Below, one piece after another: positions 1 to 9,196 of a stretch of 64,000 bases of DNA. The notes beneath the pieces were generated by a model. The model saw nothing but the letters and a program-made list of their open reading frames with translations, was not told the DNA's origin and ran no database searches. The stretch is from Clostridium beijerinckii (lineage in GTDB: Bacteria; Bacillota; Clostridia; Clostridiales; Clostridiaceae), in NCBI GenBank assembly GCA_003129525.1, contig CP029329.1, positions 3,146,501 to 3,210,500 of the forward strand, read 5' to 3'. How positions within the stretch are numbered: the stretch's first letter is position 1; every line of letters begins with the position of its first letter. The position numbers and the translations under genes were made by a program.

Positions 1-58
1 AAGTCCATCCCATGAACTATTTTTTGAAATAAATAGATGGGCTGTTAATAGTGGAGTA

Positions 59-154
59 TTACTTGATTGCATATTTATCCTCCTTTTCGTCACCAGAAAC
101 TTTAGATTCCATTATATAAGCCACATCTATTTTGGTTTTATTAGAATTTCTCAT
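59..154 (-). CDS. possible 31-residue small protein
   Basis: A short frame starts at an ATG preceded by an AAGAGGTG Shine-Dalgarno site 5 bases upstream and ends in TAA. It begins about 55 bases after the rfbA stop, in the same direction. The peptide is hydrophilic (starts MRNSNKTKIDVAY) with no recognisable domain. It could be the truncated start of a former gene, because the good ribosome site is out of proportion to such a short product. No function is proposed. Confidence 0.3.
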   Translation of the reverse strand: MRNSNKTKIDVAYIMESKVSGDEKEDKYAIK

Positions 155-208
155 ATTTACACCTCTTACTATCTCTTATTGCTATAACTTGACTTTAAGC
201 TTTCTAAG

Positions 209-1954
209 TCAAATGTCTTCTACTATATCAATTAGATATTTCCCATATCCATTTTTCATTAATGGTTTAGCAAGTTCAATAACTTGCTCAGTAGTTATCC
301 ATTCTTTCCTATATGCAATTTCTTCAAGACATGCTATATATGCTCCTTGAGTATTTTGAACTGCTTCGACAAAATTAGAAGCTTGAAGCATAGATGCATG
401 AGTTCCTGTATCAAGCCAAGCCATTCCTCTACCTAGTAATTGTACCCTTAATGTTTTTTCTTCCATATAAACTTTGTTTAAATCTGTAATTTCTAGCTCT
501 CCTCTTTTAGAAGGCTTTAATGCCTTAGCCTTTGCAACTACAGAATATAGGAATAGGTAAGACTTTGAAGTTATCTCTGCCTTTTCCCCTCCTCCACACA
601 GTGCTTGCGACTTTCACCGCACACTGCGTTCCATCAATGAAGTTTTACTATATTTTATCCATACAACTGAAAATATTATTATTCATAATATCCCATACAG
701 TCAGCGTCTTTCATTGGAATTTTTCCAACGTTCTGCTTCTCTTATTCTTACTCGAACCTGATTGTATTGTATAATAAAATGTTTCCCATTTCATTGACTT
801 GTGGCTATCCCTCCATTATGTTTCCATAACTTCACTGGTACTATGCCACTACTTTCACTGATATTAAAGCAAGTTATAACATTCTGTCTTTCCTTGCTAC
901 CGCTTCGTTGGATATAAGTCCTCTGCGTTATCAGCTTACCACGTTCCAATAATTTTATCCTTTCATATACCCTTAGGTAGTTCCTATAATCCTGTCTGCA
1001 CAATACTGCCTGTAACAGTATAAGGATTTTCATAACGACAAATTTTACTCACCCTCACAGACCCTACAACTTCGGTAGGTGACGCATTTCTGCTCCATTT
1101 TTTTTTAGAACCTTACATTCGGAACTTTGTCAGTCTTTTATAATTTAGACATTCTTACCATAGGTCTTTTATGGACTCCCGACCTATCATACACTCGACC
1201 ACCTCTGGTTCGCTTTTCCACAATCTCTTTCAAAATTGTTAGGGTGTATTCTCAGCCGACTTCACCGAGCTTATAACAAATTTATTCTTATAAATAAAAA
1301 TGCTATTCGGAGTATCAGAGAAAGCCCTTCAAGGCGTTACCCTCTCATTTGACTTTTCAAATTATTAGTTCTTAAATAGCTTCGCTATTTAGGCAATACT
1401 TTTCATATTACAACGTGTCGCACTATCATAAAAATAGAGACCTGGAACTGCATATTTAGATTTTGGTTTTTCTGGCTTTTCCTCTAAAGAAATAACCTTG
1501 CCATTATCATCAAATTCAACTACACCAAAAGACTTTGGATTTTGAACATAATAGCCAAATATATATGCACCACTTTCCAAGCTAGCAGCCTCTTTTAAAT
1601 GGTCTGAAAAGCTTTGACCATAGAAAATATTGTCGCCAAGTACCATTGCAACATTATCATTACCAATAAATTCTTCTCCAATTATAAATGCCTCTGCAAG
1701 TCCATTAGGCTTTTCTTGAACTGCATATTTAATATTTAATCCTAGCTGTTGTCCATCTTTAAACAATTCTTCGAAATTAACTATATCTCTTGGTGTTGAT
1801 ATAATTAAAATATCTCTTATTCCAGCAAGCATCAAAACTGACATTGGGTAATAAATCATTGGCTTATCATATATGGGAACCATTTGTTTTGACATTGCTT
1901 TTGTCACTGGATATAAACGAGTTCCAGAACCCCCGCTAAAACAATCCCTTTCAT
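209..1954 (-). CDS. rfbA: glucose-1-phosphate thymidylyltransferase RfbA, split by a group II intron and frameshifted near its start
   Basis: RfbA makes dTDP-glucose from glucose-1-phosphate and dTTP, the first step of dTDP-rhamnose and other dTDP-deoxysugars. Exon 1 (1954-1424) carries the nucleotide-binding motif GGSGTRLYP and [12 protein letters not shown]; exon 2 (546-209) carries [15 protein letters not shown] and [16 protein letters not shown]. Joining the exons exactly at the intron boundaries gives a continuous frame through [16 protein letters not shown] and about 289 residues, the usual family length. The expected start is the ATG at 1954, after an AAGAAGGG site. Reading from there fails at codon 8-9: the G run at 1934-1930 has five G, and six are needed to continue into GGSGTRLYP. 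The gene may therefore be broken, or the base may be a sequencing error. It stands apart from rfbCDB and has its own promoter element. Confidence 0.85.
547..1423 (-). mobile_element. ORF-less group II intron inside rfbA (877 nt)
   Basis: The element starts with the group II 5' consensus GTGCG (1423-1419) and ends in the AY consensus (AT at 548-547). A 34-nt domain V hairpin lies at 629-596: perfectly paired 8-bp lower arms, a bulge, then an upper stem capped by GAAA, with CGC at the catalytic triad position. Domain VI follows; its helix has an unpaired A eight bases from the 3' end (position 554), where the branch-point A belongs. Exons on both sides fuse into a perfect RfbA frame. No reverse transcriptase/maturase frame exists inside, so splicing and mobility would need a maturase supplied in trans. 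The CGC triad suggests, but does not prove, a IIC-like class. Confidence 0.9.
596..629 (-). ncRNA. group II intron domain V catalytic hairpin
   Basis: Thirty-four bases fold as ACGCAGTG/CACTGTGT lower stem, a bulge, and GCGGT-GAAA-GTCGC upper stem and tetraloop. Size, bulge position and GAAA loop match the group II domain V consensus. The triad position reads CGC rather than AGC. Confidence 0.88.
1930..1934 (-). other. five-G run with an apparent one-base deletion in rfbA
   Basis: From the rfbA start the frame runs MKGIVLAG and then loses phase at this G run. One more G would restore the family-typical [16 protein letters not shown]. It is either a real slipped-strand deletion or a homopolymer read error. 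Confidence 0.75.
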
Positions 1955-2003
1955 AATATCCCTTCTTTAAACTATAATAAAAAGTTAAATTTATTTCATA
2001 TTG

Positions 2004-2043
2004 AATCACTTATATAATATTTAAATCACTATCAAAAAGTGAC
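2004..2043 (-). promoter_or_regulatory. conserved 40-bp promoter/operator element, copy A (rfbA)
   Basis: Read on the minus strand, this block contains AGTGATT, 13 A/T-rich bases with TATTATATA, then AGTGATT again, so the heptamers repeat every 20 bp (two helical turns). TCACT...AGTGA also forms an inverted repeat at its upstream edge. Near-identical blocks lie at 5172-5211 and 11836-11875, also upstream of minus-strand glycan genes. The block ends 50 bases before the rfbA ATG. No clear -35 box was found. Confidence 0.55.
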
Positions 2044-2123
2044 ATAAATGAATCAGATTAAACAAATAAAATTATAAATAAACACAAATATGTATGTTGG
2101 ATATTTTGAAAGGTGGGATGAAT

Positions 2124-2264
2124 ATGTCATCAAATAATACTCAATTATTAACAACGCATATATTTGCTTCAAAGAATGATTTATGGTATAGATTTGAAGA
2201 AATGTTAAAAAAATTTGATGAAGCTGATATCATAGTTTTTGATACTTTTCGATATCAGCCATAA
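2124..2264 (+). CDS. possible 46-residue protein or gene remnant
   Basis: The frame starts at an ATG 6 bases after AAGGTGGG and encodes 46 residues ending FDEADIIVFDTFRYQP. It lies between the rfbA promoter and the 3' end of the fusion glycosyltransferase and runs against both. The good ribosome site and alternating hydrophobic pattern near the end suggest the amino-terminal stump of a former larger protein. The family was not recognised. Confidence 0.35.
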   Translation: MSSNNTQLLTTHIFASKNDLWYRFEEMLKKFDEADIIVFDTFRYQP

Positions 2265-2369
2265 TAATCTAATTTTTATTATTCGTATAAATGAATATAA
2301 CAATATATATTTCAGTGAAATTAAAAATTTCATCACTTTCATTATATGGAACTACAAAAGACAAATTGT

Positions 2370-5003
2370 TTATAAGAGTGGTTTACTAATTTCTTCTTTT
2401 AATAATTTAATACGTGGTTTTATTTGTGCATCAAAATTATATAATTCAATAATCTTTTTTTGCCCCTTTTCAGCTATGCTTTGCAATAGTTTAGGCTTAT
2501 CCATAAATGTCTCTATTCTTTCAATAATCTTTTTACTATCATGTGGAATGATGACTATTTCTTTGCTATCTATAAATATTCCTTTATTAAGTCCTAATTC
2601 ATCCGAACATAAAATAGCAACTTTTCGCAATCCTGCATCTATACATGAATCTGGTGGGAATCCATCAAAGGAGCCTTTACACATTTTACCTTGAGTGTTA
2701 GGAGATAAAATAATGTCCTTGTCATTAAAAAAATTGTTAATCCATTCTTCATCCTTCTGTCCATAAAATATTATTTTATCTCCAATTTCGCTTATGTTTA
2801 TCATGTTTTCATCAGCTAATCCTACTACATGAAAGTATATATTTTGATATTTCTTTACTAGTTCCTTAGCTACTTCAACAAAAACATCATATCCTTTGTC
2901 CTTATCATAACTTATATACTCATATGTCACAAAACATATATCTAGAGTATCTTTATTAATTCCATAATGTTTTTTCTGACATTTTTCAGCTAGTTCTATT
3001 TTCTCTAAAGGCACAACAACACCAAATATAAATTCTATTTTTTCCTTTGAGCAAAACTTATTTTTAACTAAATAATCATAAGTAATTTGCTGCGTCACAA
3101 TAACTTTCCTAAAGCATGAAGATGCGCAAACTCTTTTCAATAATGTGTTTGACTCTTCATTATCTAGAGTAAATCCACCACCTGGATATAGAGTGAAAAC
3201 AAATGGTATTCTATTCTCTTCTACAAACTTTAAGCATAAGTATGCATTATTTAAAAAAGTAAAATATAGTATTTTACATTCTACAGGCCGCCAAACCCAA
3301 TCGAAATTAAATACTTTACCTCCAAATTCAGGATACTTTCTCTTATAATTTATTAAAATCTCTGACAAACTTGTTTCAGCTAATTCGGGTAATGTCATTC
3401 CTGTAGTTAATATTTTTGTTCCTTCAATATATTCTAAATAACTTGTAAACTCTTGATATCTAAATCCACTACGTTTAGATGGAAATACATCATCTACAAC
3501 AATAAGATTTAGACTTTCTACATATTGATTATTTTCCTTTATTAAATGTATATTTCTCATTTGTGTAAAATACTGATCATAATTAAAATCAGTGAACTTA
3601 TTATATTTATCAACATAACCTATTATTTGTTTTGCACCATTAATCCTTGATAATCCACTCCAAACCCCCTGACTATGTATTCTATATACAGTCATTGGTT
3701 GTTTTATATATCCAATTTCACTCATAGTTGCACAGTAAATATTAAACATCCAATCCACTGTAAACATATCAAATAATTCATCAGGAATTTTACTCATTAG
3801 AGATCCATCATAAAAACAACATGAAAAGTTACCTATATAATTCCATGAAGCAAGACTTTCACAACTATATATACCTTCATCCATTACCTTTTGATGATAA
3901 CAATCATACATAGTTTGAATATCATTATAGTATAATTTTATCTCATTAAAGGATACACCAACCTCAGGATGACTTTTCAAATAATTAATATGTGTTTCAA
4001 TTCTGTTTGCTGTTAACCAATAATCATCTCCCTCACAAAAAGTTAAATAATCATAATCTCTTGCTAAGTGAATAATAGTTTTTAAATTTTCTATCAAACC
4101 CTTATTTTTTCTATAATGAATATATTCAATTTCTATATTTTCATTACTATTACTTTCAATAGCGCTACTAATAACTTTATGATTATTATCAGTAGAACAA
4201 TCATTAATAATAATAATTTTTAATTTAAAGTTACCTACTTGCATTAAAATACCATCTATACACGCTTTTATATACTTTTCGTGATTATACGTAAGTACCC
4301 CTACTAAGACCCTCGGGATTTCTGTTTTAATTTTATGTTCATTGTTATATAACTTGTAACTTAGATTTTCTAATTTCTTTTTTATAGTATTAACGAAGTT
4401 TAGCTGCATTGTAGATTGATTTGTTTTTATATATATTTCAATATCATTAATGCTCATAATAAGCATCATTTTTTTTACTTGCAAATTATTATTTTCTTCA
4501 TAATTAATAATTTGCTCTCTATTGATTTGTTTCAAATTAGAGCAAGCTATATATGCATTATCATTCAATAACTGTAAGTACCGATCTATATTATTATCTA
4601 AAATCCCATAACCGTAATTGAAGTCAATGTATAGCATATCTATTGATGTAACTTGATTACTGATTTCTTGTATTATTTCATTTTGAGAATTATTTATTAT
4701 ATTAGAATATGGCGATAACCCTAATTTTTCTTTGCACAAAACTATATCATTATATTTAGTTTCACAGATATTACTTGCAACCCCAAAAGAGAACCCATTA
4801 TTTTGAGCAAAAGCATATGCCATAGGTAAGAAATTTTCTCCATTATTAATTCCTATTTGTACATAATTTTTAAGATTGTATTGCCTAGCAAGGTAAGCCA
4901 TTGGATAAATGTAATGGATATTATTCTTTATCTCATCAGTTGATATTTTACTACAAAAATTTAAAAATTCCTCATAAAACTCATTCTTTCCTGTTTTTGA
5001 CAC
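2370..5003 (-). CDS. three-domain glycan protein: methyltransferase-like, GT2 and GT4-like glycosyltransferase
   Basis: An 877-residue cytoplasmic protein, probably assembling a surface or flagellar glycan. Residues about 25-180 look like a Rossmann methyltransferase-like domain (IGINNGENF near 50, IDMLYIDFNYGYG near 121), although a strict SAM motif is not obvious. Residues 230-440 are a GT2 catalytic domain: VGVLTYNHEKYIKACIDGIL, then INDCSTD (266-272), and EGDDYW (324-329) as the metal-binding DxD region. Residues about 500-870 resemble a GT-B (GT4) transferase, with CFVTYEYISYDKDKGYD and SFDGFPPDSCIDAGL in the donor-binding half. The start is GTG behind GAGGAGG. Copy B of the conserved promoter element lies 169 bases upstream. 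The sugars transferred cannot be read from the sequence. Confidence 0.8.
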   Translation of the reverse strand: MSKTGKNEFYEEFLNFCSKISTDEIKNNIHYIYPMAYLARQYNLKNYVQIGINNGENFLPMAYAFAQNNGFSFGVASNICETKYNDIVLCKEKLGLSPYSNIINNSQNEIIQEISNQVTSIDMLYIDFNYGYGILDNNIDRYLQLLNDNAYIACSNLKQINREQIINYEENNNLQVKKMMLIMSINDIEIYIKTNQSTMQLNFVNTIKKKLENLSYKLYNNEHKIKTEIPRVLVGVLTYNHEKYIKACIDGILMQVGNFKLKIIIINDCSTDNNHKVISSAIESNSNENIEIEYIHYRKNKGLIENLKTIIHLARDYDYLTFCEGDDYWLTANRIETHINYLKSHPEVGVSFNEIKLYYNDIQTMYDCYHQKVMDEGIYSCESLASWNYIGNFSCCFYDGSLMSKIPDELFDMFTVDWMFNIYCATMSEIGYIKQPMTVYRIHSQGVWSGLSRINGAKQIIGYVDKYNKFTDFNYDQYFTQMRNIHLIKENNQYVESLNLIVVDDVFPSKRSGFRYQEFTSYLEYIEGTKILTTGMTLPELAETSLSEILINYKRKYPEFGGKVFNFDWVWRPVECKILYFTFLNNAYLCLKFVEENRIPFVFTLYPGGGFTLDNEESNTLLKRVCASSCFRKVIVTQQITYDYLVKNKFCSKEKIEFIFGVVVPLEKIELAEKCQKKHYGINKDTLDICFVTYEYISYDKDKGYDVFVEVAKELVKKYQNIYFHVVGLADENMINISEIGDKIIFYGQKDEEWINNFFNDKDIILSPNTQGKMCKGSFDGFPPDSCIDAGLRKVAILCSDELGLNKGIFIDSKEIVIIPHDSKKIIERIETFMDKPKLLQSIAEKGQKKIIELYNFDAQIKPRIKLLKEEISKPLL

Positions 5004-5429
5004 TAATTACCTCCTCCTCATATTTTAATAATCTTCCACTTCTATTTTTGTTTTTAGCTAGAAGACCTGCATACATTTCCTATTCTTAAGTTGATTTATC
5101 AACTAAGCTCATTTCACCAATCGTAGTTACTTCTTTAAACTATAACGGGAAATTAAACTTAATTCATATTCAATCATTTATATAATATTTTAATTACAAT
5201 CAAAAAGTGACTTATAAATCGTAATAAATAAAATTAAAACTTTTTACTGGTCTATCATATTTTATGATATGAACAAGGTGTTATCATCATCTTAAATTTA
5301 TGTCCATATGCATGGTAGGTACAATTTTTTCTATTATTCATAAAATACAATTGAATCATTATACTATTTTTTAGTATTGCTTAATTACAAGAAATGGCAG
5401 CAACAATAAATTATTAGAGGTGAGATAAA
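5004..5429. other. intergenic region between divergent glycosyltransferase genes
   Basis: About 425 bases of A/T-rich sequence. It holds copy B of the conserved element (5172-5211). Homology to the rfbA upstream region continues toward the gene as far as the TATAGTTTAAAGAAG around the rfbA ribosome site, so this looks like a decayed duplicate of the rfbA promoter and leader. A short palindrome (AGTTGATTTATCAACT) lies near 5093-5108. No gene is supported. Confidence 0.6.
5172..5211 (-). promoter_or_regulatory. conserved 40-bp promoter/operator element, copy B (fusion glycosyltransferase)
   Basis: This block aligns over its full length with the blocks at 2004-2043 and 11836-11875. It keeps TATTATATAA and TGATT, but the upstream heptamer has drifted to TGTAATT. 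It lies upstream of the 877-residue fusion glycosyltransferase. Confidence 0.5.
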
Positions 5430-7028
5430 ATGAAAGAAAATAAAATAGCATTTATTACCTGCGTAACTGATCAAAATTTGTATCAAAAAAGTTTATCATA
5501 TATTAATAAACTACAAGTCCCTGAAGGCATTGAAATGGAAATAATACCAATAATAGATGCTAAAAGTATAGCTTCTGCATATAACGAGGCTATGCAAAAA
5601 AGTGATTCAAAATACAAAGTTTATCTTCGTGAAGATGTTTATATACAAAATACAAAGTTCATTATCGATATAATCAATATTTTCAAACGTGATGAAAATA
5701 TAGGCCTTATAGGTGTAGCTGGAGCAAAGATTATCCCAGTATCAGGAATATGGCAAGAAGATCATAGAAAGGTTGGAAAAGTATTTCGTAATGATAAAGG
5801 ATGTATGGAATTACTAAACTATAATGAAGTTACGGATCTTTATACTGAAGTAAAAGGAATAGATGGACTTATAATGATAACACAATATGATTTATTGTGG
5901 AGAGATGATATTTTTGATGGATGGCATTTTTACGATCTTTCAGAAAGTGTTGAATTTCTGAGAAAAGGACTTAAGGTAGTAGTTCCTAATCAGGAAAATG
6001 CATGGTGTATTCATGATCATGGCAATATAAATACTTCTAGTGAATTTGAAATATATCGAAATAAATTTCTAGATAATTATTCTAAAGATATATTACCATT
6101 AGTTAGTATATTAATACCTACTTATAACCAAACAAAATATCTAAAGCTTGCACTTGATTCTGCATTAAATCAAAGCTATAGAAATACTGAAATCATTATA
6201 TGTGATGATAGTTCAACAAATGATGTAGAAAAACTAGTTGAACGATATATGCTAAAAACAAATAAGATTAAATATTTTTATAACGGTGGCCCATCTGGTG
6301 ATTGGGGTAAAATAAATATGGAAAAGTGCTTTCAAAAATCATCAGGTGAGTTTGTAAACTATTTGTTTCATGATGATCTCTTTAATCCAAATAAAATAGA
6401 TAAAATGGTTAATTATTTTCTTTATGATGACACACTTTCTCTAATAACAAGTTACAGGAAATTAATCAATGAAAAAGGTGAATATTTAAATGATACTTTA
6501 AGAACTGTTCAGCAATATCCTTACGATATTCGTTTAACTGGAGAAGAGGCTGGAAGAAAACTTCTTTTTTCATTAAATAATTATATTGGCGAACCAACTA
6601 CTGCTATGTTTAGAAAAAGTGCTATAAATTCCATTACAAGTGGCTATGATAGTTATGAAATAAATTGCCTACTTGATGCAGCATTATGGTTGAAATTATT
6701 AAGACAAGGAAACATGATATATATATCAGATCCATTAAGTAATTTTAGAATTCATTCATCACAAAATAGTAATGATGGCATTCTAGCATTTTGGTTTCCA
6801 ATTGAGTATTTTAAACTTATTATTTCTTCATATGAAAATGGTGTATTTATAAAAAATAGAAAAGAACTGTTAGAAGCTCTTACATTATGGTATACACATT
6901 ATGCCTCAAGTCTCCTTGTGTTTGCTAATGAATATAACAATAATTCCAAGGATAATGAAGAAATAATAAAACTTCGAGATGAATATAAAAGTTGTTATAA
7001 GAGATTTATAAATATATTATTAGAGTAA
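5430..7028 (+). CDS. glycosyltransferase with StrF-like N-terminal domain and GT2 domain
   Basis: A 532-residue protein with two parts. Residues 5-205 resemble the StrF-type glycosyltransferase-like domain (FITCVTDQNLYQKSLSYIN, later YLREDVYIQN and a WHFYDLSESVEFLRKG segment). Residues 221-440 form a classical GT2 domain: VSILIPTYNQTKYLKLALDS, then CDDSSTND (258-265) and HDD (314-316) as the metal and nucleotide site. The ATG follows AGAGGTGAG by 7 bases. It is the only plus-strand gene in the glycan locus and is divergent from the fusion glycosyltransferase. It probably adds a sugar to the same glycan; donor and acceptor are unknown. Confidence 0.8.
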   Translation: MKENKIAFITCVTDQNLYQKSLSYINKLQVPEGIEMEIIPIIDAKSIASAYNEAMQKSDSKYKVYLREDVYIQNTKFIIDIINIFKRDENIGLIGVAGAKIIPVSGIWQEDHRKVGKVFRNDKGCMELLNYNEVTDLYTEVKGIDGLIMITQYDLLWRDDIFDGWHFYDLSESVEFLRKGLKVVVPNQENAWCIHDHGNINTSSEFEIYRNKFLDNYSKDILPLVSILIPTYNQTKYLKLALDSALNQSYRNTEIIICDDSSTNDVEKLVERYMLKTNKIKYFYNGGPSGDWGKINMEKCFQKSSGEFVNYLFHDDLFNPNKIDKMVNYFLYDDTLSLITSYRKLINEKGEYLNDTLRTVQQYPYDIRLTGEEAGRKLLFSLNNYIGEPTTAMFRKSAINSITSGYDSYEINCLLDAALWLKLLRQGNMIYISDPLSNFRIHSSQNSNDGILAFWFPIEYFKLIISSYENGVFIKNRKELLEALTLWYTHYASSLLVFANEYNNNSKDNEEIIKLRDEYKSCYKRFINILLE

Positions 7029-7085
7029 CAATATAACTTTTAGAAGCAAACATGAATTTAAAATATAAACTATTTATATAGAAGA

Positions 7086-7127
7086 GGAAGGATATATGAA
7101 AACAATTATCTATCATATATCCTCCAT
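7086..7127. terminator. hairpin between convergent genes
   Basis: GGATATATG pairs with CATATATCC around a 15-base loop, midway between the plus-strand GT2 gene and the minus-strand acetyltransferase. There is no long T run, so it may be a weak bidirectional terminator. Confidence 0.45.
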
Positions 7128-7139
7128 TATCAAATTCTA

Positions 7140-7790
7140 TTATATTAAGTGAAATTTTATAGGCTTTGCTGGTGTTCCTACAGCAGTGCAGTTATCTGGC
7201 AAATCTTTTGTTACAGTTGCACCTGCTCCAACAATTGTGTTACAACCTATATTAATTTTGTTTATTATTGCTGCTGTAGTACCTATATAACACCCTGTTC
7301 CAATTTTTACGTTTCCAGATATCGTTACACTTGGTAGTATAGTTGAAAAATCGCTAATGATTGAATCATGAGAAATTACACTGTTAACACTGATCACAAC
7401 ATGTTTTCCAATTGTTACATTTGTAGTTATAATTGCTCCATAACATATTATAGTACCCTCACCGATAATATTATAGTTTGAAATTTTAGCATTTGGATGA
7501 ATTAAGGTAGCAGGTTTTATATTTAGCTTTTCAGCTTTCTCATTAAATCTAATTCTTAGCTTTGGATCTCCTACTGCACAAATATAAAATAAATTATCAT
7601 GTCCACTATTTATAATCCATTCAAAATCACCAAGTATCTTATGATTATTTAAAATTGAACCTATCTGTTTATTACCTTCTTCAATAAAACCAAGCAAGTC
7701 CCACTCTAGATTTTTATTATTTATTTCCTCTATTAACCAAGCAACTTCCCTTGCAAAGCCTCCAGCTCCTATAATGACTATTTTTTTCAT
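7140..7790 (-). CDS. NeuD/PglD/VioB-family sugar-nucleotide N-acetyltransferase
   Basis: A 216-residue enzyme of the family that acetylates amino-deoxysugars carried on nucleotides. It begins MKKIVIIGAGGFAREVAWLI, the Rossmann-like sugar-nucleotide domain. Hexapeptide repeats of a left-handed beta helix follow from about residue 95, with the catalytic His in SVISHDSI (His141). I chose the ATG at 7790 because GGAGAG lies 4 bases upstream; a longer TTG start would overlap that site. It follows the VioA-like aminotransferase by 22 bases, so the pair probably turns dTDP-4-amino-4,6-dideoxyglucose into its N-acetyl form. The exact substrate is inference. Confidence 0.82.
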   Translation of the reverse strand: MKKIVIIGAGGFAREVAWLIEEINNKNLEWDLLGFIEEGNKQIGSILNNHKILGDFEWIINSGHDNLFYICAVGDPKLRIRFNEKAEKLNIKPATLIHPNAKISNYNIIGEGTIICYGAIITTNVTIGKHVVISVNSVISHDSIISDFSTILPSVTISGNVKIGTGCYIGTTAAIINKINIGCNTIVGAGATVTKDLPDNCTAVGTPAKPIKFHLI

Positions 7791-7812
7791 AATTCTCTCC
7801 AAGATTAAAATA

Positions 7813-8886
7813 CTATAAATTACTATTAATTATTTCAACAATTTGTTCTAGTTCACATTCTTCTAAAGAATCATAAATTGGCAAACATAATATTCTACTT
7901 GAAATATTATTTGATATTTGCATATATTTAGAATCAGTTAAGTAGCCTAAAGTATCTAAGGAAGGATAAAAATATCTTCTTGGGAATATATATTTTTTAT
8001 TTAGTTCTTCTACTACTCTCAGTAAATCTTTTTCAGTTTTAAATACTACTGGAAAATATGCATAATTATTTGTACAATCTTCATTATGCTTTTGTAATTG
8101 CAATTCTTTTGATAAATTATTTGTATAAAAATCATGGACTTTTTCTCTTCCTTCTAATATTTTATCTATATCATCTAATACACATAATCCCATGGCAGCT
8201 TGAAATTCATTCATTTTAGCATTAATACCCAAATCATCAATTTTTTCTGGACCACTAATTCCAAAATTAATCATAAGCTTTACTTTTTTATATAATTCAT
8301 CATCCTTAATTACAAGGCCACCACCCTCGATAGTATGAAATAATTTAGTGCTATGAAAACTCATTATGGATATATCGCCATACGAAAAAATACTCTTATT
8401 TTTATATTTCACTCCAAATGTATGAGCTCCATCATATATAACTTTTAAATTATTTTTACTTGCTATTTTTTGAATTTCGTCTATATCACATGCATTTCCA
8501 AAAACATGAACTGGAATTATTGCTTTACTTTTGTTAGTTATTAAATTTTCTATTTTTTTGTAATCAATGCAAAAAGTTTCTGGATTTATATCTGCAAATA
8601 CAGGAGTAAGCCCTTCCCACACTTGACTACTTACGGTTGCAGCAAATGTGAACGGAGTTGTAATAACTTCATCACTTAATTCTAATGCTTTATATGCTAC
8701 TTGAAGAGCCAAAGTTCCATTTGAAACTAAAATTAAATTTCGGATATTTAAATACTCTTCAAGCCTTTTTTCAAGTTCTTGGACAAACTGACCATTATTC
8801 GTAAGAAATCCAGACTTGAAAATTTTATCTATATAACTTTTATACATACTAATATTGGGCAAGTATGTTTTTGTTACATTAATCAT
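7813..8886 (-). CDS. DegT/DnrJ/EryC1 sugar aminotransferase, VioA-like
   Basis: A 357-residue PLP enzyme of the nucleotide-sugar aminotransferase family. The PLP lysine is Lys181 in SFHSTKLFHTIEGGG, with the PLP-pairing aspartate in IYDGAH (Asp152). The SFH(A/S)TK...EGG form of the lysine motif is typical of enzymes that aminate C4 of dTDP-4-keto-6-deoxyglucose (VioA type). That substrate is the product of RfbA and RfbB encoded nearby. The start has a GAGGG site 7 bases upstream. It probably forms an operon with the acetyltransferase downstream. The sugar is inferred from motif and context. Confidence 0.85.
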   Translation of the reverse strand: MINVTKTYLPNISMYKSYIDKIFKSGFLTNNGQFVQELEKRLEEYLNIRNLILVSNGTLALQVAYKALELSDEVITTPFTFAATVSSQVWEGLTPVFADINPETFCIDYKKIENLITNKSKAIIPVHVFGNACDIDEIQKIASKNNLKVIYDGAHTFGVKYKNKSIFSYGDISIMSFHSTKLFHTIEGGGLVIKDDELYKKVKLMINFGISGPEKIDDLGINAKMNEFQAAMGLCVLDDIDKILEGREKVHDFYTNNLSKELQLQKHNEDCTNNYAYFPVVFKTEKDLLRVVEELNKKYIFPRRYFYPSLDTLGYLTDSKYMQISNNISSRILCLPIYDSLEECELEQIVEIINSNL

Positions 8887-9045
8887 ATAACTTCCCTCTC
8901 AAAATTAGTTGCTTAAATTTTTGAATTTTATAAATATTAGTTCAAAAATAATAGCTTTTGTACTATTATATAATTTAAAAATTTAAATGTTCTGTCATTA
9001 TGCTTACTTTTATCTAAATAATCTCAATACAGTCTGACTTAGGTT

Positions 9046-9196
9046 TTTTATCTGTTAAAAGATCTTGATTGTGCTTAATAAGTTATTCATTATGCTTCGC
9101 ACTCTTTTTAAAGGTGAAAAGTTCTTGGTTGCGCTTTGCGCTTTTTTTATATGTGAAAAGATCTTAATTGTGCTGCGCACTTTTTTTATCTGTGTA
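9046..9196 (-). repeat. tandem imperfect repeats at the 3' end of rfbB
   Basis: About four degraded copies of a unit near 40 bp. On the minus strand the unit reads roughly AAAAAAAGTGCGCAGCACAA followed by an AAGATCTTTTCAC block. The first copy is inside the coding sequence: it supplies the last codons (DKKSAQHN) and the stop of rfbB. The GTGCGCAGCAC core is a short inverted repeat. Units drift with distance from the gene. Confidence 0.8.

Noticed and set aside
791-1033. 80-residue frame within the intron in rfbA
   Set aside because: It has no reverse transcriptase, maturase or endonuclease motif and overlaps structured intron RNA, so it is most likely chance.
547-1423. Search for the intron EBS1 sequence pairing with the exon end ATGATA
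   Set aside because: Only short four-base candidates were seen by eye, so target pairing was not claimed.
5093-5108. AGTTGATTTATCAACT palindrome as an operator
   Set aside because: It is short, A/T-rich, occurs once and is not near a start site, so chance cannot be excluded.
9046-9196. Repeat array considered as a CRISPR
   Set aside because: Units are degenerate, contiguous without unique spacers, and partly coding; no cas genes are nearby.
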